Of a DNA stretch of 64,000 bases, positions 1-10,727 are shown piece after piece. The notes beneath the pieces were generated by a model. It was not told where the DNA came from and did no database searches. It worked only from the letters and a program-made list of their open reading frames with translations. Made by a program: the position numbers and the translations under genes. Numbering within the stretch: the first letter of the stretch is position 1; each line of letters opens with the position of its first letter. Source of the stretch: Reticulascus tulasneorum. Taxonomy: Eukaryota; Ascomycota; Sordariomycetes; Glomerellales; Reticulascaceae. The stretch covers positions 124,001-188,000 of the forward strand of contig LSAX01000005.1 of the NCBI GenBank assembly GCA_001557505.1, given 5' to 3'.

Positions 1-547
1 AGTACCTTAGGTAAGGTACCTTGCGCTGCAAACTGGTGCACTTGAGTACGGGAAATGACACAGACCACGTGATTCGGCTATATACCGGCTAGTTCTACCG
101 TGGCCCAGTGTCGCCATCATGAAAAACGTCAGTATCTAGCTGTCCGCTCATCTGCTCCTTGGCCGGTGTCTGGCTTCGGTCGAGGCCTCTCAAAGTAGCG
201 TCCACAATGGCTAGGGAATACGACCATAATTTGTAGGCAGGCCGCATCCTCTGAACTGCCCGACATGTGACATACCGCACCATCTCATAGACACGATGGA
301 AACCGAAATGATGTAATGCCGTAAACGCCGTACCGTCGGATACATCGTCATCCTATTCGCCCATCGGGTTCCACCCTCTGGTAGTTGCATACCTAGCGGG
401 GGCTAACTTCCCTCCTCCCCTGGCTTGGCACTTCGGTATTGTCCGCGATGGCACAGCTCAAATTGCCAAACTGGACGATCACTTGTATATGGCTTCCTTG
501 GCTTCTCACGTCTCACGCGGCTTCCAGAGCAGCGGTGGCCCACGAAT
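1..547. other. Upstream region with a palindromic motif
   Basis: No gene is supported here. The first 22 bases hold overlapping palindromes built on GGTACC and CCTTAGG. A related motif recurs around 3659-3677. The rest is the probable promoter of the transcription factor that starts at 548. Confidence 0.4.
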
Positions 548-1660
548 ATGCGGAAATTCCACAAAAAGTCTAGGCTGGGTTGCAAACAGTGCAAATGGCG
601 CCGCAGCAAATGTGACGAAGCGCGACCGTCTTGTGGCAGATGCTCCCGCGCAAACCACCAATGTTCCTTTCTTACCGAGAGACCAGTGCTGCCTTCTCCT
701 CTTCCGCCGCCTCCAGTCTGTCACCCGCCTCCCCCTTTCGATTCGTCACTGGACAGGCACTACTGCTCGCTCCACCTCTGTTTGCTTAACCACTTTGAGA
801 ATGATCTATGCCAGCAGACGGAGTCCCTGCACCCCGGGTTGAAGGACCTATTGGGCCTGTTCATGAAAGTGGCATTTGCTACGCCCTACCTTATGGACGA
901 GCTGCTAGCCTACTCGGCAGCGCACAAGAGCACCTGTGACCCGGAGAGGAGCCAGCTCTACCTTTGCGAGGCCACTAGGCTACAGACCCGGGCTCTGACG
1001 CGTTACAACAGTACGAGTCTTGAAATCTCCAAAGAGACCTGCCTGCCCATGTTCATTTTCTCGTCGCTGCTGAGCCATCACGTTATTTTTAGCGTGAGCT
1101 CGAATTTGCATGATGGCCTCGGCCATATTCTCGACGGGTTAACTTGTTCTATCGCGATACACCGCGGCCTTATTACAATCGCCAAGATATCGTGGCCGAT
1201 GTTTTCGAAAGAAGACCAAGACCGGTTCGTCCGCAGCTGTCAACGCGACCATATGCCTATCCAGAGTGGCCCCGATTCCAGAAAAGAGTGCGACACCCTC
1301 TTGGGTCGTCTCGACGCAGCCGACATGAAACCCTCATCCATTGCGGAGCTCCGCAGCGCCGTCGAGATCCTACAAGATCGGTTCGACACACTAGCTACGA
1401 ACAGTTCCCACGCCACGTGGGCCGCCGTTCAGGACTGGCTGGTTGCCGTGCCCTCAGGCTACGTCGACCTCCTTAATCAAAGGCGGCCGGAGGCACTCGT
1501 TGTCCTCGCACACTTCGCCGTCCTACTGCATCGTGGAGCCGAACATTGGTTCGTGGGAGGCCTCGGCAGAAGCCTAGTCCGTTTCATCAGCAGCCATCTG
1601 GGGCCGGCTTGGGAGGACTGGCTCGAATGGCCGAACCGGTCAACAATGGAGCAATTGTAG
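548..1660 (+). CDS. Zn2Cys6 transcription factor (UPC2/sterol-uptake-control-like)
   Basis: A 370-residue fungal-type regulator, expected to bind DNA in the nucleus. An N-terminal binuclear zinc cluster at about residues 10-40 shows the spacing CX2CX6CX6CX2CX6C, preceded by basic residues (HKKSRLGC). The middle region, with LLNHF and a helix-rich LMDELLAYSAAHKS stretch, resembles the C-terminal domain of the UPC2/ARCA group of C6 regulators, and the end (GPAWEDWLEWP) is typical of that group. The open frame extends upstream to 425 only through non-ATG codons; the first suitable ATG is 548, eight codons before the cluster. No intron is needed. It lies about 16 kb from the polyketide synthase, with unrelated genes between, so I do not assign it to that cluster. 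Its target is unknown. Confidence 0.88.
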   Translation: MRKFHKKSRLGCKQCKWRRSKCDEARPSCGRCSRANHQCSFLTERPVLPSPLPPPPVCHPPPPFDSSLDRHYCSLHLCLLNHFENDLCQQTESLHPGLKDLLGLFMKVAFATPYLMDELLAYSAAHKSTCDPERSQLYLCEATRLQTRALTRYNSTSLEISKETCLPMFIFSSLLSHHVIFSVSSNLHDGLGHILDGLTCSIAIHRGLITIAKISWPMFSKEDQDRFVRSCQRDHMPIQSGPDSRKECDTLLGRLDAADMKPSSIAELRSAVEILQDRFDTLATNSSHATWAAVQDWLVAVPSGYVDLLNQRRPEALVVLAHFAVLLHRGAEHWFVGGLGRSLVRFISSHLGPAWEDWLEWPNRSTMEQL

Positions 1661-1867
1661 GTGCCACGAGCATGCATTCGTATGTACCTATTCGTCTTGC
1701 TCGCATATGTGTCTGCGAGTACGGCTTGTATGGAATGGGTATCGGGTTACAAAACTGGAATTTATTCTCTCAAGTATCTTCTTCGTACCATAGCTCACCT
1801 GCCCCCATGCCAATCGTCTTGGCCCGCAGCTTCCAACATCATTGCTCGTAGATTCTAGCCGTTTGCC

Positions 1868-2353
1868 TCAGTCCACCTTATTTCCAGGCTCCGTATTTGC
1901 TTCATGGTATTGCCTCATTGCTAGACGAAAGTTTATCGCCTCCTCAGAGTCGTTATGCTGGTAAGCCTTGACAATCTTGCTGCCGTCGTCATTAAAATCC
2001 AGAAACCACACGAATGTTCGACGAAGCTCTTTGCCGTCGATGAAGGTGCCAGCCAGCTCGGACCTCACCGCCGCTTTCAGGTTTGATGTGTCGATCGTCA
2101 AGTCGTGCAATTCATGACTGTCGAGGGTGTACAATTCCATATTTCCAAATTCCGCCTCGTATTCGGTGTTGGACATTGAAAAGTCGGCCGGCGCACCAAC
2201 CGTTCGGAGGAAGGAAGACGGCCCAATGTATCGCCTACAGTCTTTGGCTGTATACGTGGATAGAAGACGGGCGTTCTTTGCCTGGGCGGCGTCGACGTAA
2301 CCCCTAAGGAACCCCCTGGTCGTATTCTCGATGGCGTAGGCAATGGCTGACAT
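1868..2353 (-). CDS. NTF2/SnoaL-like fold small protein
   Basis: An intronless 161-residue protein with no signal peptide or membrane segment, so probably cytosolic. The pattern of an N-terminal helix followed by strands with alternating acidic and aromatic residues (for example RTFVWFLDFNDDGSKIVKAY near residues 110-130) matches the SnoaL/NTF2-like superfamily often found as single-domain fungal proteins. Some relatives are cyclases or isomerases of natural products and many have no known activity. The start is a clear ATG. A TATA-like TATATAAATA lies about 80 bases upstream on the same strand (2434-2443). No metabolic genes adjoin it that would reveal a substrate. Fold assignment is by appearance only. 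Confidence 0.65.
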   Translation of the reverse strand: MSAIAYAIENTTRGFLRGYVDAAQAKNARLLSTYTAKDCRRYIGPSSFLRTVGAPADFSMSNTEYEAEFGNMELYTLDSHELHDLTIDTSNLKAAVRSELAGTFIDGKELRRTFVWFLDFNDDGSKIVKAYQHNDSEEAINFRLAMRQYHEANTEPGNKVD

Positions 2354-2433
2354 GTCTGCGGATATGAAACGTTAACTGTTCTGGCCTCATTGACTTGGTT
2401 TTCGTCTTCAGTAGATGGGAAGCGCAGCATTGT

Positions 2434-2443
2434 ATTTATATAG
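2434..2443 (-). promoter_or_regulatory. TATA-like box of the NTF2-like gene
   Basis: Read on the minus strand this is TATATAAATA, about 80 bases upstream of the ATG at 2353. The rest of the 2354-2787 gap holds nothing else that I can recognise. Confidence 0.5.
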
Positions 2444-2787
2444 AGACTATGGGCATGCCCTGGAGAGAGGTGTTAGTCAAATTGAAGTTGGCTGCCATTC
2501 AGATTCTCTGGTGGGGCCGTCGATCACCCCCCACGACCTAACTCAAAATGTGTTTATCCAATCACAGTGGTCACTATACGATCAAACAATCCTAGATCAT
2601 GTTGCAATACAGCCCCTCACAATTACCATGCAAGCTGACTCGAATAGGAATGACCTTTTGTGCTGTTTGCTGCTGAAGTAACGGGCACGCCAGCATTCTT
2701 GCATTTGGCTTGTTATTGCATGGATGGATGATCTGCGCTTTACTATGCAGCCAACAAGGGTGATTATTATCAACCAACAGTTTGGGT

Positions 2788-3403
2788 TTAGAGAGCGACG
2801 GGAGGGGCTGATCGGACTCCAACAACGGCCAGGTACCGGCTTGCTAGGTCAATCCAGGCTGACAGAAATGCATTCAGCACTCTTGGATCGGAGAGGGACG
2901 TCTTGGCATTATTCGTTCCAAGCACCATGGCGTAGCCCTTGGTCTTGGGCTTCTGTCTCCATATGACCTTGACCTTCGGATCCATGATTTTATTGACCTC
3001 CTTCATGAGGCTCACATTCATGAAGCACTTTGCGGTACTACGCTCGGCAGGTATAGGGATCTCGAAAGGTCCGCAGTCGGGGAATGGAGGCCGTTTCGGG
3101 TACATTTTCAGCCACAGCGCCTGTCGGATGGAAAGAGGTGTGATGAACATGTCACTCAGCACCGCTGTTGTCTCTGCGACCGCAGTTACGTGCGACTTTG
3201 AAGCCGGTGGGTGTGGACCATATATACCGCCGAGGGATGTGTGGACCTTCGGAGCCGGTTCAGCCTTTTCGAGCTTTTGATATGAAAAAGTGGTTGCGGT
3301 GATGTGAAAACGGAGAAGGCAAGGGGTCCGGAAAATACCTGCTAATAAACAACAGCAAGTAAACCTCACCTCACGTTCTAAACCTACTCAGTCGGCAGTT
3401 CAT
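2788..3403 (-). CDS. Unrecognised protein, 5' end uncertain
   Basis: A frame open from 3369 to 2788 encodes a sequence with ordinary protein composition, but it contains no ATG in its first 90 codons, so an upstream exon is likely. A fitting model uses ATG 3403, a five-codon exon to 3388, a 46-base GT-AG intron (3342-3387) and a second exon 3341-2788, giving about 190 residues. Neither the start nor the intron is proven. The protein has a proline-rich N-terminal third and a basic stretch around DPKVKVIWRQKPKTKG. No family was recognised and no function is proposed. The alternative is a short protein from an internal ATG. Confidence 0.4.
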
Positions 3404-4030
3404 ATCACTCTCTATCATCATAATCGGATTTTGAGATCATCGGCAGAGGAACAGGGCATCGGGTTCGACAAGATAATGGTGACAGGTTATCCTCTTTTCA
3501 AGAATTGGTTTGAAAGGGAAAATGAGGCCTGAGGTAGTGGGAGGGATAGAACCACCGGTAGGAGTTTCCTCATTAAATGAGGCGAGGACTGGGGGCAAAC
3601 TGTCGATGGTTCTTTAGTGGATGGTTCCCGGGCTTGGGCAATTAGCTTGACATTAATACGTAAGGTACCTAAGGCACACTGAAAGACAGTTAGTTGCGAC
3701 CCCCTGAAGATGGTTATCTAAGGTACACAACAGTAGTCAAGCCTTGAGTGAGCAACTTCGAATGACCGTTGTCAACCAATATTGACGCAATCCAGTTACA
3801 TCATTTAATTTTGAGCAATGCAACTGACACAAAAGAGCAAGTTGGACACTACAAAATCAGAGACAACCCGGCAATCATCCCGGACCAAAAAGGAAACCTG
3901 CAGCAGCATGCAGCACATGTATGCCTACCCTTTTATCATGCAACGCTCAAGGAATTTAGTCTTCGGTTGGCAACAATGCAACAAACCCACTTCAACACGT
4001 CACAATGGTCCAGCAGAGAAGTTGGGCACT
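3404..4030. other. Intergenic, short dispersed motif
   Basis: No gene is supported. A GGTACC/CCTAAGG palindromic motif at 3659-3677 resembles the one at positions 1-22. The sequence next to the SMP-30 relic may contain further eroded remains, but I cannot align them by eye. Confidence 0.3.
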
Positions 4031-4168
4031 TTAAATCTCAATTTGCAATATCTGAGCACGGTACCTATGGATATCAATTGTAGCCGCGCACGTTCCAATG
4101 TTGATGGACTTCTCATCGTTCGCCATCGCGAGGCATGTGGCATCCTTGACATCCGTGTTATTTGAAGA
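4031..4168 (-). pseudogene. Relic of the 3' end of an SMP-30-like gene
   Basis: The last 45 or so codons match the C-terminal end of the gene at 7264-8193. The two read NNTDVKDATCLAMANDEKS and NSTDVKDPTSVAMANDEKA at the same place, and both end in QIL(Q/K)IE plus I or L and a stop. The upstream propeller blades are absent, and several conserved glycines are replaced by cysteine or other residues, so this is a non-functional partial copy. It lies directly downstream of the small secreted protein gene at 4218-4621, on the same strand. Confidence 0.8.
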
Positions 4169-4217
4169 AGTAAAGAGAGAGGCCAATGTGGCGATCACCC
4201 GACCAGATGGGTGGGAA

Positions 4218-4621
4218 TTATGTGTGGCACGGGTAGACCTTTTCTCCGCTGTCTCGCCCAGAATAAAGCCTGGCTTCATAGCAAACGTCACCATCATTCT
4301 GGCACTAAAAACATGCAAGTTAGATTAGAGGTATTCTGAAATAGCCGGAAACGAAAATCAAAGGAAAAGTTTTCGTATAGCAAACGAGGAGCACCGGGCG
4401 TACCTCGTTCCAGCAATTCCTACTGCCACCCCAGTTGACGATGCATTTGTTTGCCTGCTTCGAGCAGATCTTGGAATGAATTAGCCACCATTTCCGTGTG
4501 AATTCTAATGGGGAACGCTTCGGAACAGATGGGTCGTGGAGCTTACACCAACGGCCGGCCAATCTGCCAGGGCTTGAACGACAAGCGCCCCTCCGAGTGC
4601 CAGAATAACTGAGGGTTGCAT
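4218..4621 (-). CDS. Small secreted cysteine-rich protein (effector candidate)
   Basis: A three-exon model (4549-4621, 4404-4504, 4218-4304) with in-phase GT-AG introns of 44 and 99 bases gives an 86-residue protein. Residues 1-19 (MQPSVILALGGALVVQALA) look like a cleavable signal peptide. The mature part, about 67 residues, carries six cysteines, enough for three disulfides, and ends in VYPCHT. All three exons must be joined to leave one open frame; straight read-through meets stops, so it is easily missed. A TATATAAATA box lies about 110 bases upstream (4732-4741). Size, secretion signal and cysteine content fit an apoplastic effector or antimicrobial peptide, but no family is recognised, so the role is inference. 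The 44-base first intron is at the short end for fungi. Confidence 0.62.
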
Positions 4622-5470
4622 CTCGGCGATCGTCTTGAGAAAATAATTGATGACTGCGAAGTTGTGTAGGGTGTGAGGAGTTTGGGTATCGAGTTGTTGA
4701 AACGGTGACTAGCGAAACAGGATCACCGGACATATTTATATACGCCACGGCCAGCTAAACTGCACATCAGACACGGTGGGCCTTCCGAGAGTAGGAGATC
4801 TCCCCAAAGGTTGCTCAGCGGCTCCCCATCTGAGCATTCCTGCGGGTAATGATCGAATAATGTTCAAGCGATCTGCGCACTGCGCCGCACAATGGCAGCC
4901 CGTCAGCTTAAGGAAGTCTTCTTTAGGCCAATGCACTCTATTACGTTCACACCCTAGAATATGGTGAGCCACAGTTCGAATAGCGCTAATCTAATGGTTC
5001 ATCGTCGAACTGAACGTTTCAGACATGAATGACGACTGTGACGCATGAATGACGACTATGATGAGATCAGTATGCCCATCTTTACTACGTTTGTTGATGT
5101 ATCACTATGGCTATAACTACTAGCTTGAGTTTGAACTACAAACACCTTCCCAGAGTGGTTATCGCTCTGTATTTGCCATTTGTATTGCAGGTTACTACGG
5201 CCGCCCTGGACCGCAAAGCTGGTCGAGAGTTGGAATCGAAGCAAAATATGGGACTTGAATCAAAACAGGATTTTCAAGAACACGGAGAGTCGCCCCGTAC
5301 AGATAAACGCATATAAGTTCAGAGCTTCTGGTTCTATTCGGAATAAATTCTCATCTGAACCTTACAGTTCTTCGCTGATCCACCAAACACAATCCTGGTT
5401 TACTTTTACTATATTCACTCATAGTTTCATCAAACTTCCAGTCTTCTCCAAAGTCGCCATATTCATCGAA
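4622..5470. promoter_or_regulatory. Divergent promoter region
   Basis: This 0.85 kb separates the secreted protein gene (minus) from the gene starting at 5471 (plus). A minus-strand TATATAAATA lies at 4732-4741. The pyrimidine-rich, ATG-free-looking stretch just before 5471 (5390-5465) may be a 5' leader. Confidence 0.45.
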
Positions 5471-6483
5471 ATGGCTCAGATACTTGGTATAATTGGTGGT
5501 GTCGTCGACTTTTATAGCATGGCGAGCAACTTTTTTGACCAGAGCTCTGACTGGCAGACCAAAGTCCGTGTCGCCGCTGCGCTCAATGGCGGTGATGGCC
5601 CAGTCGATGGAGATGGGCCAGTCAGGGTACGCGTCTATAACAACAATGAAGAGGTCCTCGGCAGTAGCGGTGAAGGGCACATAAGCTCCGGCGGATTCCA
5701 CGATTTCACTGTCGACCTGGTCGCAAACCAACAGTCTGTGCATGTTTCTGTTTTCGGTACCAACGATGCCGTCTGTATCCCTTACATTACCTCGACCTTT
5801 AGCGATGGCTCGCAACTCGGTTGGGTAGGTGACTGGGGTTATGAATGCGGCCTTAGCTGGTACTACGGGAACGTTTTCATTGAAAACGGCAAAACGTATG
5901 TATTACTCGTTGTTTCTCAAATGTCTGAGCTGCGGATCCATGAATGTTGATTGGTTGTCAAGCCTTTAATTGTATTGCTTTGCTAATTCGCATCCTCCGT
6001 TACAACAGGAAGCCCAAATGTACATGGCTTGATGCGAATCACGACAGCGACATTAAGGCCGGCGCGATTGCAATTCACTTGCCCTCTTTCCAAGGGGGCG
6101 GCGGTTATTCGCAAGATATACAATCGTACTGCCATGGGCCCGCATTCCGGGCGTATTCAAACAACGACGGCACCGGAACCATATTTGATAAGCGCAGCGC
6201 CAACAAGCTCAAGCGCGCCCCCGACAACCGTCTTGTCGTCAGTTCCATGGTCGAACACAGTGCGTCTGAACTGTGCAGCAGTGAGACTTCTGTCGGGCCC
6301 GACTTTGTGTCCAGCATCGAGGGGGTTTATTGCGACATGGAGACGCGCCAGTTGTTGAAGATATGTACCGAGGCTTCCAATATCGATTGCTTCCAGATGC
6401 CTGGTAACTCATCCACCGCGATAATCAAGCGCGATGGCGGAGGCATCGAGAAGACGTATAGGAACGTTATCTTGTGGGAATGA
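5471..6483 (+). CDS. Conserved fungal protein of unknown function
   Basis: Two exons (5471-5895 and 6009-6483) joined by a 113-base GT-AG intron give 299 residues; the phases agree. The N-terminus (MAQILGIIGGVVDF) is hydrophobic but not a clear signal peptide. A middle region contains DAVCIPYITSTFSDGSQLGW, then a WVGDWGYECG patch and, across the splice, PKCTWLDANHD. That order matches a family I recall as widespread in plant-associated fungi, without a known activity. A C-terminal half with spaced cysteines follows. The frame is open upstream of 5471, but the ATG at 5471 has good context and begins the conserved part. Confidence 0.72.
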
Positions 6484-7263
6484 GTCTTGCAGGGTGCCCC
6501 CGAAAGTTTCCGTCTCAGAACCTATTGGAAACCGCCAGTTTGAGAAGTTGCGCCCCGGCGTGGACAGCTGAGTTGGGAATCAAATGATTCAAAGCAAGGG
6601 AGCAGCGGAGGTGGGGGGGGGGTTCTTTTCTACAACCCAACTAAGTTACGAACCAGTGTGCTATTATTTATATAACTTGATTTTATCTCAGACTGCATTG
6701 TACTTGAAAGGCCCCTGGATCTAATTCTAGTATGAAATGAAGCATCCTGGGCTCATTCATCTGGGCGTATCACCAGACTTCTAAAAAGCACAACAGTTCA
6801 AGGCAGCAGAATTAGCAAAATTCGCCAGTGCCTAGTCTTCTCGTGCGATGTATCGCATCACGATGCGCCAGCTGACAATTTCGTCGACTGTTCGTATATC
6901 CTTCAAATACAGGCGATAACTTCGGTAGACTACGTCGTAGCAGTTCGGTATGGCTTCGAACACGCAGGCCGTCATTGATGATCGTCCATGCCACGTATCA
7001 CTACAGGAGCTGCTGGGGATGAATCTTGACATCCCGCAGCAGTAAGCAGGATCAGCAAGCGCCAGAAGTTTGCGACTCAATTTCGATCCGAAAGCCAGTC
7101 CTTATCTAACACCTTGACTACATGGCTTGTTTCGCGGTCATAGATCTTGGGAAACCCGGAAAGGCCTGGTACAACTGCAAGTCTCAACCACAGAGTTCTA
7201 CAATCACACACAGCCCCAGCTTGATGACTCTGTAGGAATACCAACGCGGTTCCACACTGGCTT
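6484..7263. other. Convergent 3' intergenic region
   Basis: It lies between two convergent genes. A run of G residues occurs near 6611-6622. Nothing else was recognised. Confidence 0.3.
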
Positions 7264-8193
7264 CTAAAGCTCAATCTTCAGTATCTGCGCACCATACCTG
7301 TGACTACCAATTGTGGCTCCGCCCGTTCCAACGTAGATGGCCTTCTCATCGTTGGCCATTGCGACGGATGTGGGATCCTTGACATCCGTGCTGTTGTTGC
7401 CCCCTGCCAAAATCGTTTGCGTGCCATCCGCGGCAATCTTTGTAATTGTCTTAAAATGAGCCGAAGCAAAAGCGTTTCCTCTGGAATCAATTGCGAAATC
7501 GTCGTAGAGGTTGCCGACATCAAAGCCAAAGTTGTCGAACTTTGCAATGATGTTGGCGCAGCCTTTCTTGTTGCCTTGTTCGTCTATTTCGACACGACCA
7601 AATGTCCCCTTTGCAGAATTGGTGAAGTAGAGAGAGTTACCCAAAATCTTGAGGCCATTGATGGCAAGCGGGATCGTGTTATCTTTAGTTTCAGGGAGAG
7701 CGATCGCAGGGTCTGTGAAAGCGACGTCGACTTCCTTGGTACGCGTGTTGATACGCAGAATGCGCCCGCCGATCGAGTCGGCACTCAACAGGATATGCGG
7801 ATTTTGGGGAATAGATGCCATTCCATTCATCATCGACGTGTCCGGAACCGGAATGGTGTCGACGACGAACCCAGCATCGCCATCGGTAGCCCCAGAGGAC
7901 AAGGATACAATGTACACTCGCATGCTGCCCGCTTCAAACCTGAAAGGCAAGTGTATCCCGCCTGTGACTGCGTAGAGCCCATCACCAACCGACGCTATTC
8001 CCGATAGACCGGTGCTGCCAACAAGCGTGGCTACTTTCTTGGCAGCGGGTTCCCTGGCGTCGGGATCAAGAATCAAGAGGTCGCCTGAGTGTTCCGTGCC
8101 AAAAGTGGACAGTAGGAGATGCCCATTCGGGAGAACGAATAGGTTTTCAATGAATGTTTTGTCGGAGAATTCAAACACCACGCTGGGAGGCAT
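7264..8193 (-). CDS. SMP-30/gluconolactonase-like beta-propeller protein
   Basis: A 309-residue intronless frame with the repeat texture of a six-bladed propeller: ENLFVLPNGHLLLSTF at the start, then DLLILDP, GRILRINTRT, NSLYFTNSAKGTFGRVEID, DDFAIDSRGNAFAS and the final VYVGTGG-type blade. Fungal members of this superfamily are often secreted lactonase- or esterase-like proteins, and the substrate here is unknown. The ATG at 8193 leaves no signal peptide. The frame continues upstream for a few codons to a possible splice acceptor, so a short signal-peptide exon may have been missed. Its 3' end is duplicated as a relic at 4031-4168. Confidence 0.8.
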   Translation of the reverse strand: MPPSVVFEFSDKTFIENLFVLPNGHLLLSTFGTEHSGDLLILDPDAREPAAKKVATLVGSTGLSGIASVGDGLYAVTGGIHLPFRFEAGSMRVYIVSLSSGATDGDAGFVVDTIPVPDTSMMNGMASIPQNPHILLSADSIGGRILRINTRTKEVDVAFTDPAIALPETKDNTIPLAINGLKILGNSLYFTNSAKGTFGRVEIDEQGNKKGCANIIAKFDNFGFDVGNLYDDFAIDSRGNAFASAHFKTITKIAADGTQTILAGGNNSTDVKDPTSVAMANDEKAIYVGTGGATIGSHRYGAQILKIEL

Positions 8194-9888
8194 TGCGCCT
8201 GGCTGTGATCATTAAACTGGTAAATTAGAAAGATATGAACTCAAATAGGTGGAATCTGAGATTCGAAATGCTAGCTCAGCAGTGGCTCGAATCATTGTGA
8301 CGGAAGAGCGAGAAAAACCATGCGTGCACTTGGGTTTTCGCACTCGCCAGATCCTTCTGCCGGCCAAAATGCCAAAGACTTCCGTTAGATCAATTTCACG
8401 TCGGGCTGACGTCAGCGCCGATTAGGGAAACAGGCGGATCCTTCGCTCACAATCACAACCAAGGAATCCTATTTATTGCTCCCCAGTTCATTACCTCGTA
8501 GCATCACCTTTGGCGATGTAAAAGATCACAATCTTGTCAGTAGCTACGTCGAGTTTGCATATAAACGGTAGCAGACGTGCGATGGGCCATCTGCGAAGTC
8601 GCCTAAACTGGTAGTCGACCTATCGGAATACTCTCCCAGTTGATGAGTGATCTCGATATGGAAGCAAAGGGGTAGTCATTTGGTGACTTTGATGCGCCCG
8701 AGTAATCTACATTACCAAGGGGAAATGACTTGTGTTATTGACAATACCTCCAGTACTGCGTAGGACTGCCTGGCATAGGCGTATTGTGATTAGGTGACAA
8801 GAATGGCGATGATGTCTCCTAGGAAACGAACACTTGGCATCTCGGTGTATACAAGATGAGAAACACCAGCAGGTCGTATAACCAGCTCGAATCGGGGCCT
8901 TAAGCCTCGACGGACAATGAAAACAGGGGACGAAAAGGCTTTGACGTGATTTGGGCTTGAGCAACGCACAAGGCTCCATCAACATTATCATACGAATCCA
9001 GTGCAACATTCCGCCGCGGCAGCCATTTTTGACATCTACGGTATCCTATGGATCTTCAAGCACCGGTCAGTCCCGCTCTGTCACTGGTGGTTAGCCACTG
9101 GCTAACGTTACTTGATCCCACCACGGCCGTTCTAGCGCAGGGGCAGGACACTATTGACCCATCAGACACCTGTCATGTTTTAGTTACGTATTTATTTGCC
9201 AGAAGTGGCCGCCTCGGCTTGGTGATGCTATCGCGGCCAGACTTTCAGCTAGGCGGGCTCAATTATCAGCAGCCCCACAACGGCCGTTTTTGACGGACGA
9301 AACACTAAGCAGTGACCAGGTCATTAGGCTACCGTAGCTTAGAAAATTTGAATCAACATCAATTTACCTCCGTTCACACCCCCCGCCTACCCAGATACGT
9401 GTCGTGGCGCTGCATTCTCAATGGTGATAAGTGTACTGGGCGCTACTGGGCGCTTTGACGGTCTAGATAGCCACGCATTCTCTCTGGCGCTGCTGTCCCT
9501 ACTCGTGGCATTCGCGCCTCAGTACTATTGGTCGCTCAGGCGGACTAAAGCAGCCCACTGCCCCCTGAGTGGTGTGATGTCTTGCACTTCCGACAGAGAT
9601 TCCGACTCCGCCATAGCATCTAGATCCTCGAAATTCCGCAAATGGTCGGCTCGCCCGCGTACCTCTTCTCCCCACTTGCCCGAGGCGCTCGCCGTCGGAT
9701 TGAGTACTTGATGAAGTGTATCCGGCCCTTCTACTCGAGGCAATCAGTCATGATCTTTTTACGCTGATTGATTTGCTCACTCGCTCCTTTATTCACTCCT
9801 TTATTCATTCATTTATTCATTCATTCACTGCTGCTCATCGCCGTCGAAGCGTGGACGCCTAATTGACCTCCGATAAACACTTGTCACC
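8194..9888. other. Intergenic, TTCA microsatellite
   Basis: No convincing gene in 1.7 kb. A degenerate ATTCATTT/ATTC repeat occupies about 9790-9832, just upstream of the cutinase start. The small open frames here lack coherent protein features. Confidence 0.35.
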
Positions 9889-10727
9889 ATGAAGACATCC
9901 AGAATTGTGCTCGCCCTCGCGGCGGCCCTCTACCCGGCATTCACCCGTGCGTCACCTATCGGCTCCACCGCTGAACTCGTCGAAAGAGGCACCAGCAACA
10001 CGGTGACGGAGCTCGAATCCAGTGCGTGCAAGGATTACACTTTGATATTCGCGCGCGGAACTACCGAGTCTGGGAACATGGTAAGTTCCCACCCTCATCT
10101 GTCATACCCAGACAATCGCACACGGCAGAGCCCAGATAATACGGAGCTGACTCGGCTGGACATAGGGTGGCACTGTTGGTCCAGCCATGTGTGACGCACT
10201 GAAGACCTTCTACGGCTCCGGCAAAGTCGCTTGCCAGGGTGTTGGAAGCCCGTACAGCGCCGTCATCGCGGATAACCTGCTCCCCAAGGGAACAACGGAC
10301 GCAGCCATCAGCGAAGCCAAGCGGCTCTTCACCCTTGCTAAGAACAAGTGCCCCGACACCCTGGTCATCGCCAGCGGATACAGGTTCGTAGCAATTCAGT
10401 TGATTTTTGACGTATGTTTCCCATTTGGCAGCTATGTTAACATGTGTTCCTCGAACCAGTCAAGGCGCGGCCGTAATGCACGGGTCCATCAGCACCCTTC
10501 CATCGGAAGTGAAGTCTATGATCCGGGGCGCCGTCATGTTCGGCGACTCGCGAAACACCCAGGACAAGGGCCAGATCCCAAACTACCCCAAGAACCAGAC
10601 CAAGATCTTCTGTATGCTACTCGACACCGTCTGCATGGGCGCAGCACTCCTTCTCACGCCCCAGCATCTCCTTTACACAACCGAGATCGGCAAAGCCATG
10701 ACATTTGTGAAGAGCGCACTGGCTTAG
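9889..10727 (+). CDS. Cutinase (secreted serine esterase)
   Basis: Three exons (9889-10080, 10166-10383, 10460-10727) with in-phase introns give 225 residues. An N-terminal signal peptide is followed by CKDYTLIFARGTTESGNM, the cutinase start including the oxyanion region. The nucleophile motif G-Y-S-Q-G is split by the second intron. The catalytic Asp sits in LLDTVCMG and the His in LLTPQHLLY. Cutinases hydrolyse plant cutin and related polyesters outside the cell. Length matches the family. The second donor is GTTCGT, slightly unusual. The gene converges on an HsbA-like gene about 0.7 kb away, whose Aspergillus relative is reported to recruit a cutinase to polymer surfaces. Confidence 0.93.

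Noticed and set aside
548..1660. The Zn2Cys6 protein as regulator of the polyketide cluster
   Set aside because: It is 16 kb away with unrelated genes between; no sequence evidence links them.
2098..2430. Frames on the opposite strand or other phase of real genes, here and throughout
   Set aside because: They overlap well-supported genes and have atypical composition, so they are shadow frames.
9790..9832. Regular ATTC/ATTT repeat considered as a CRISPR-like or structured array
   Set aside because: It is a simple microsatellite without spacers, in a eukaryotic promoter.
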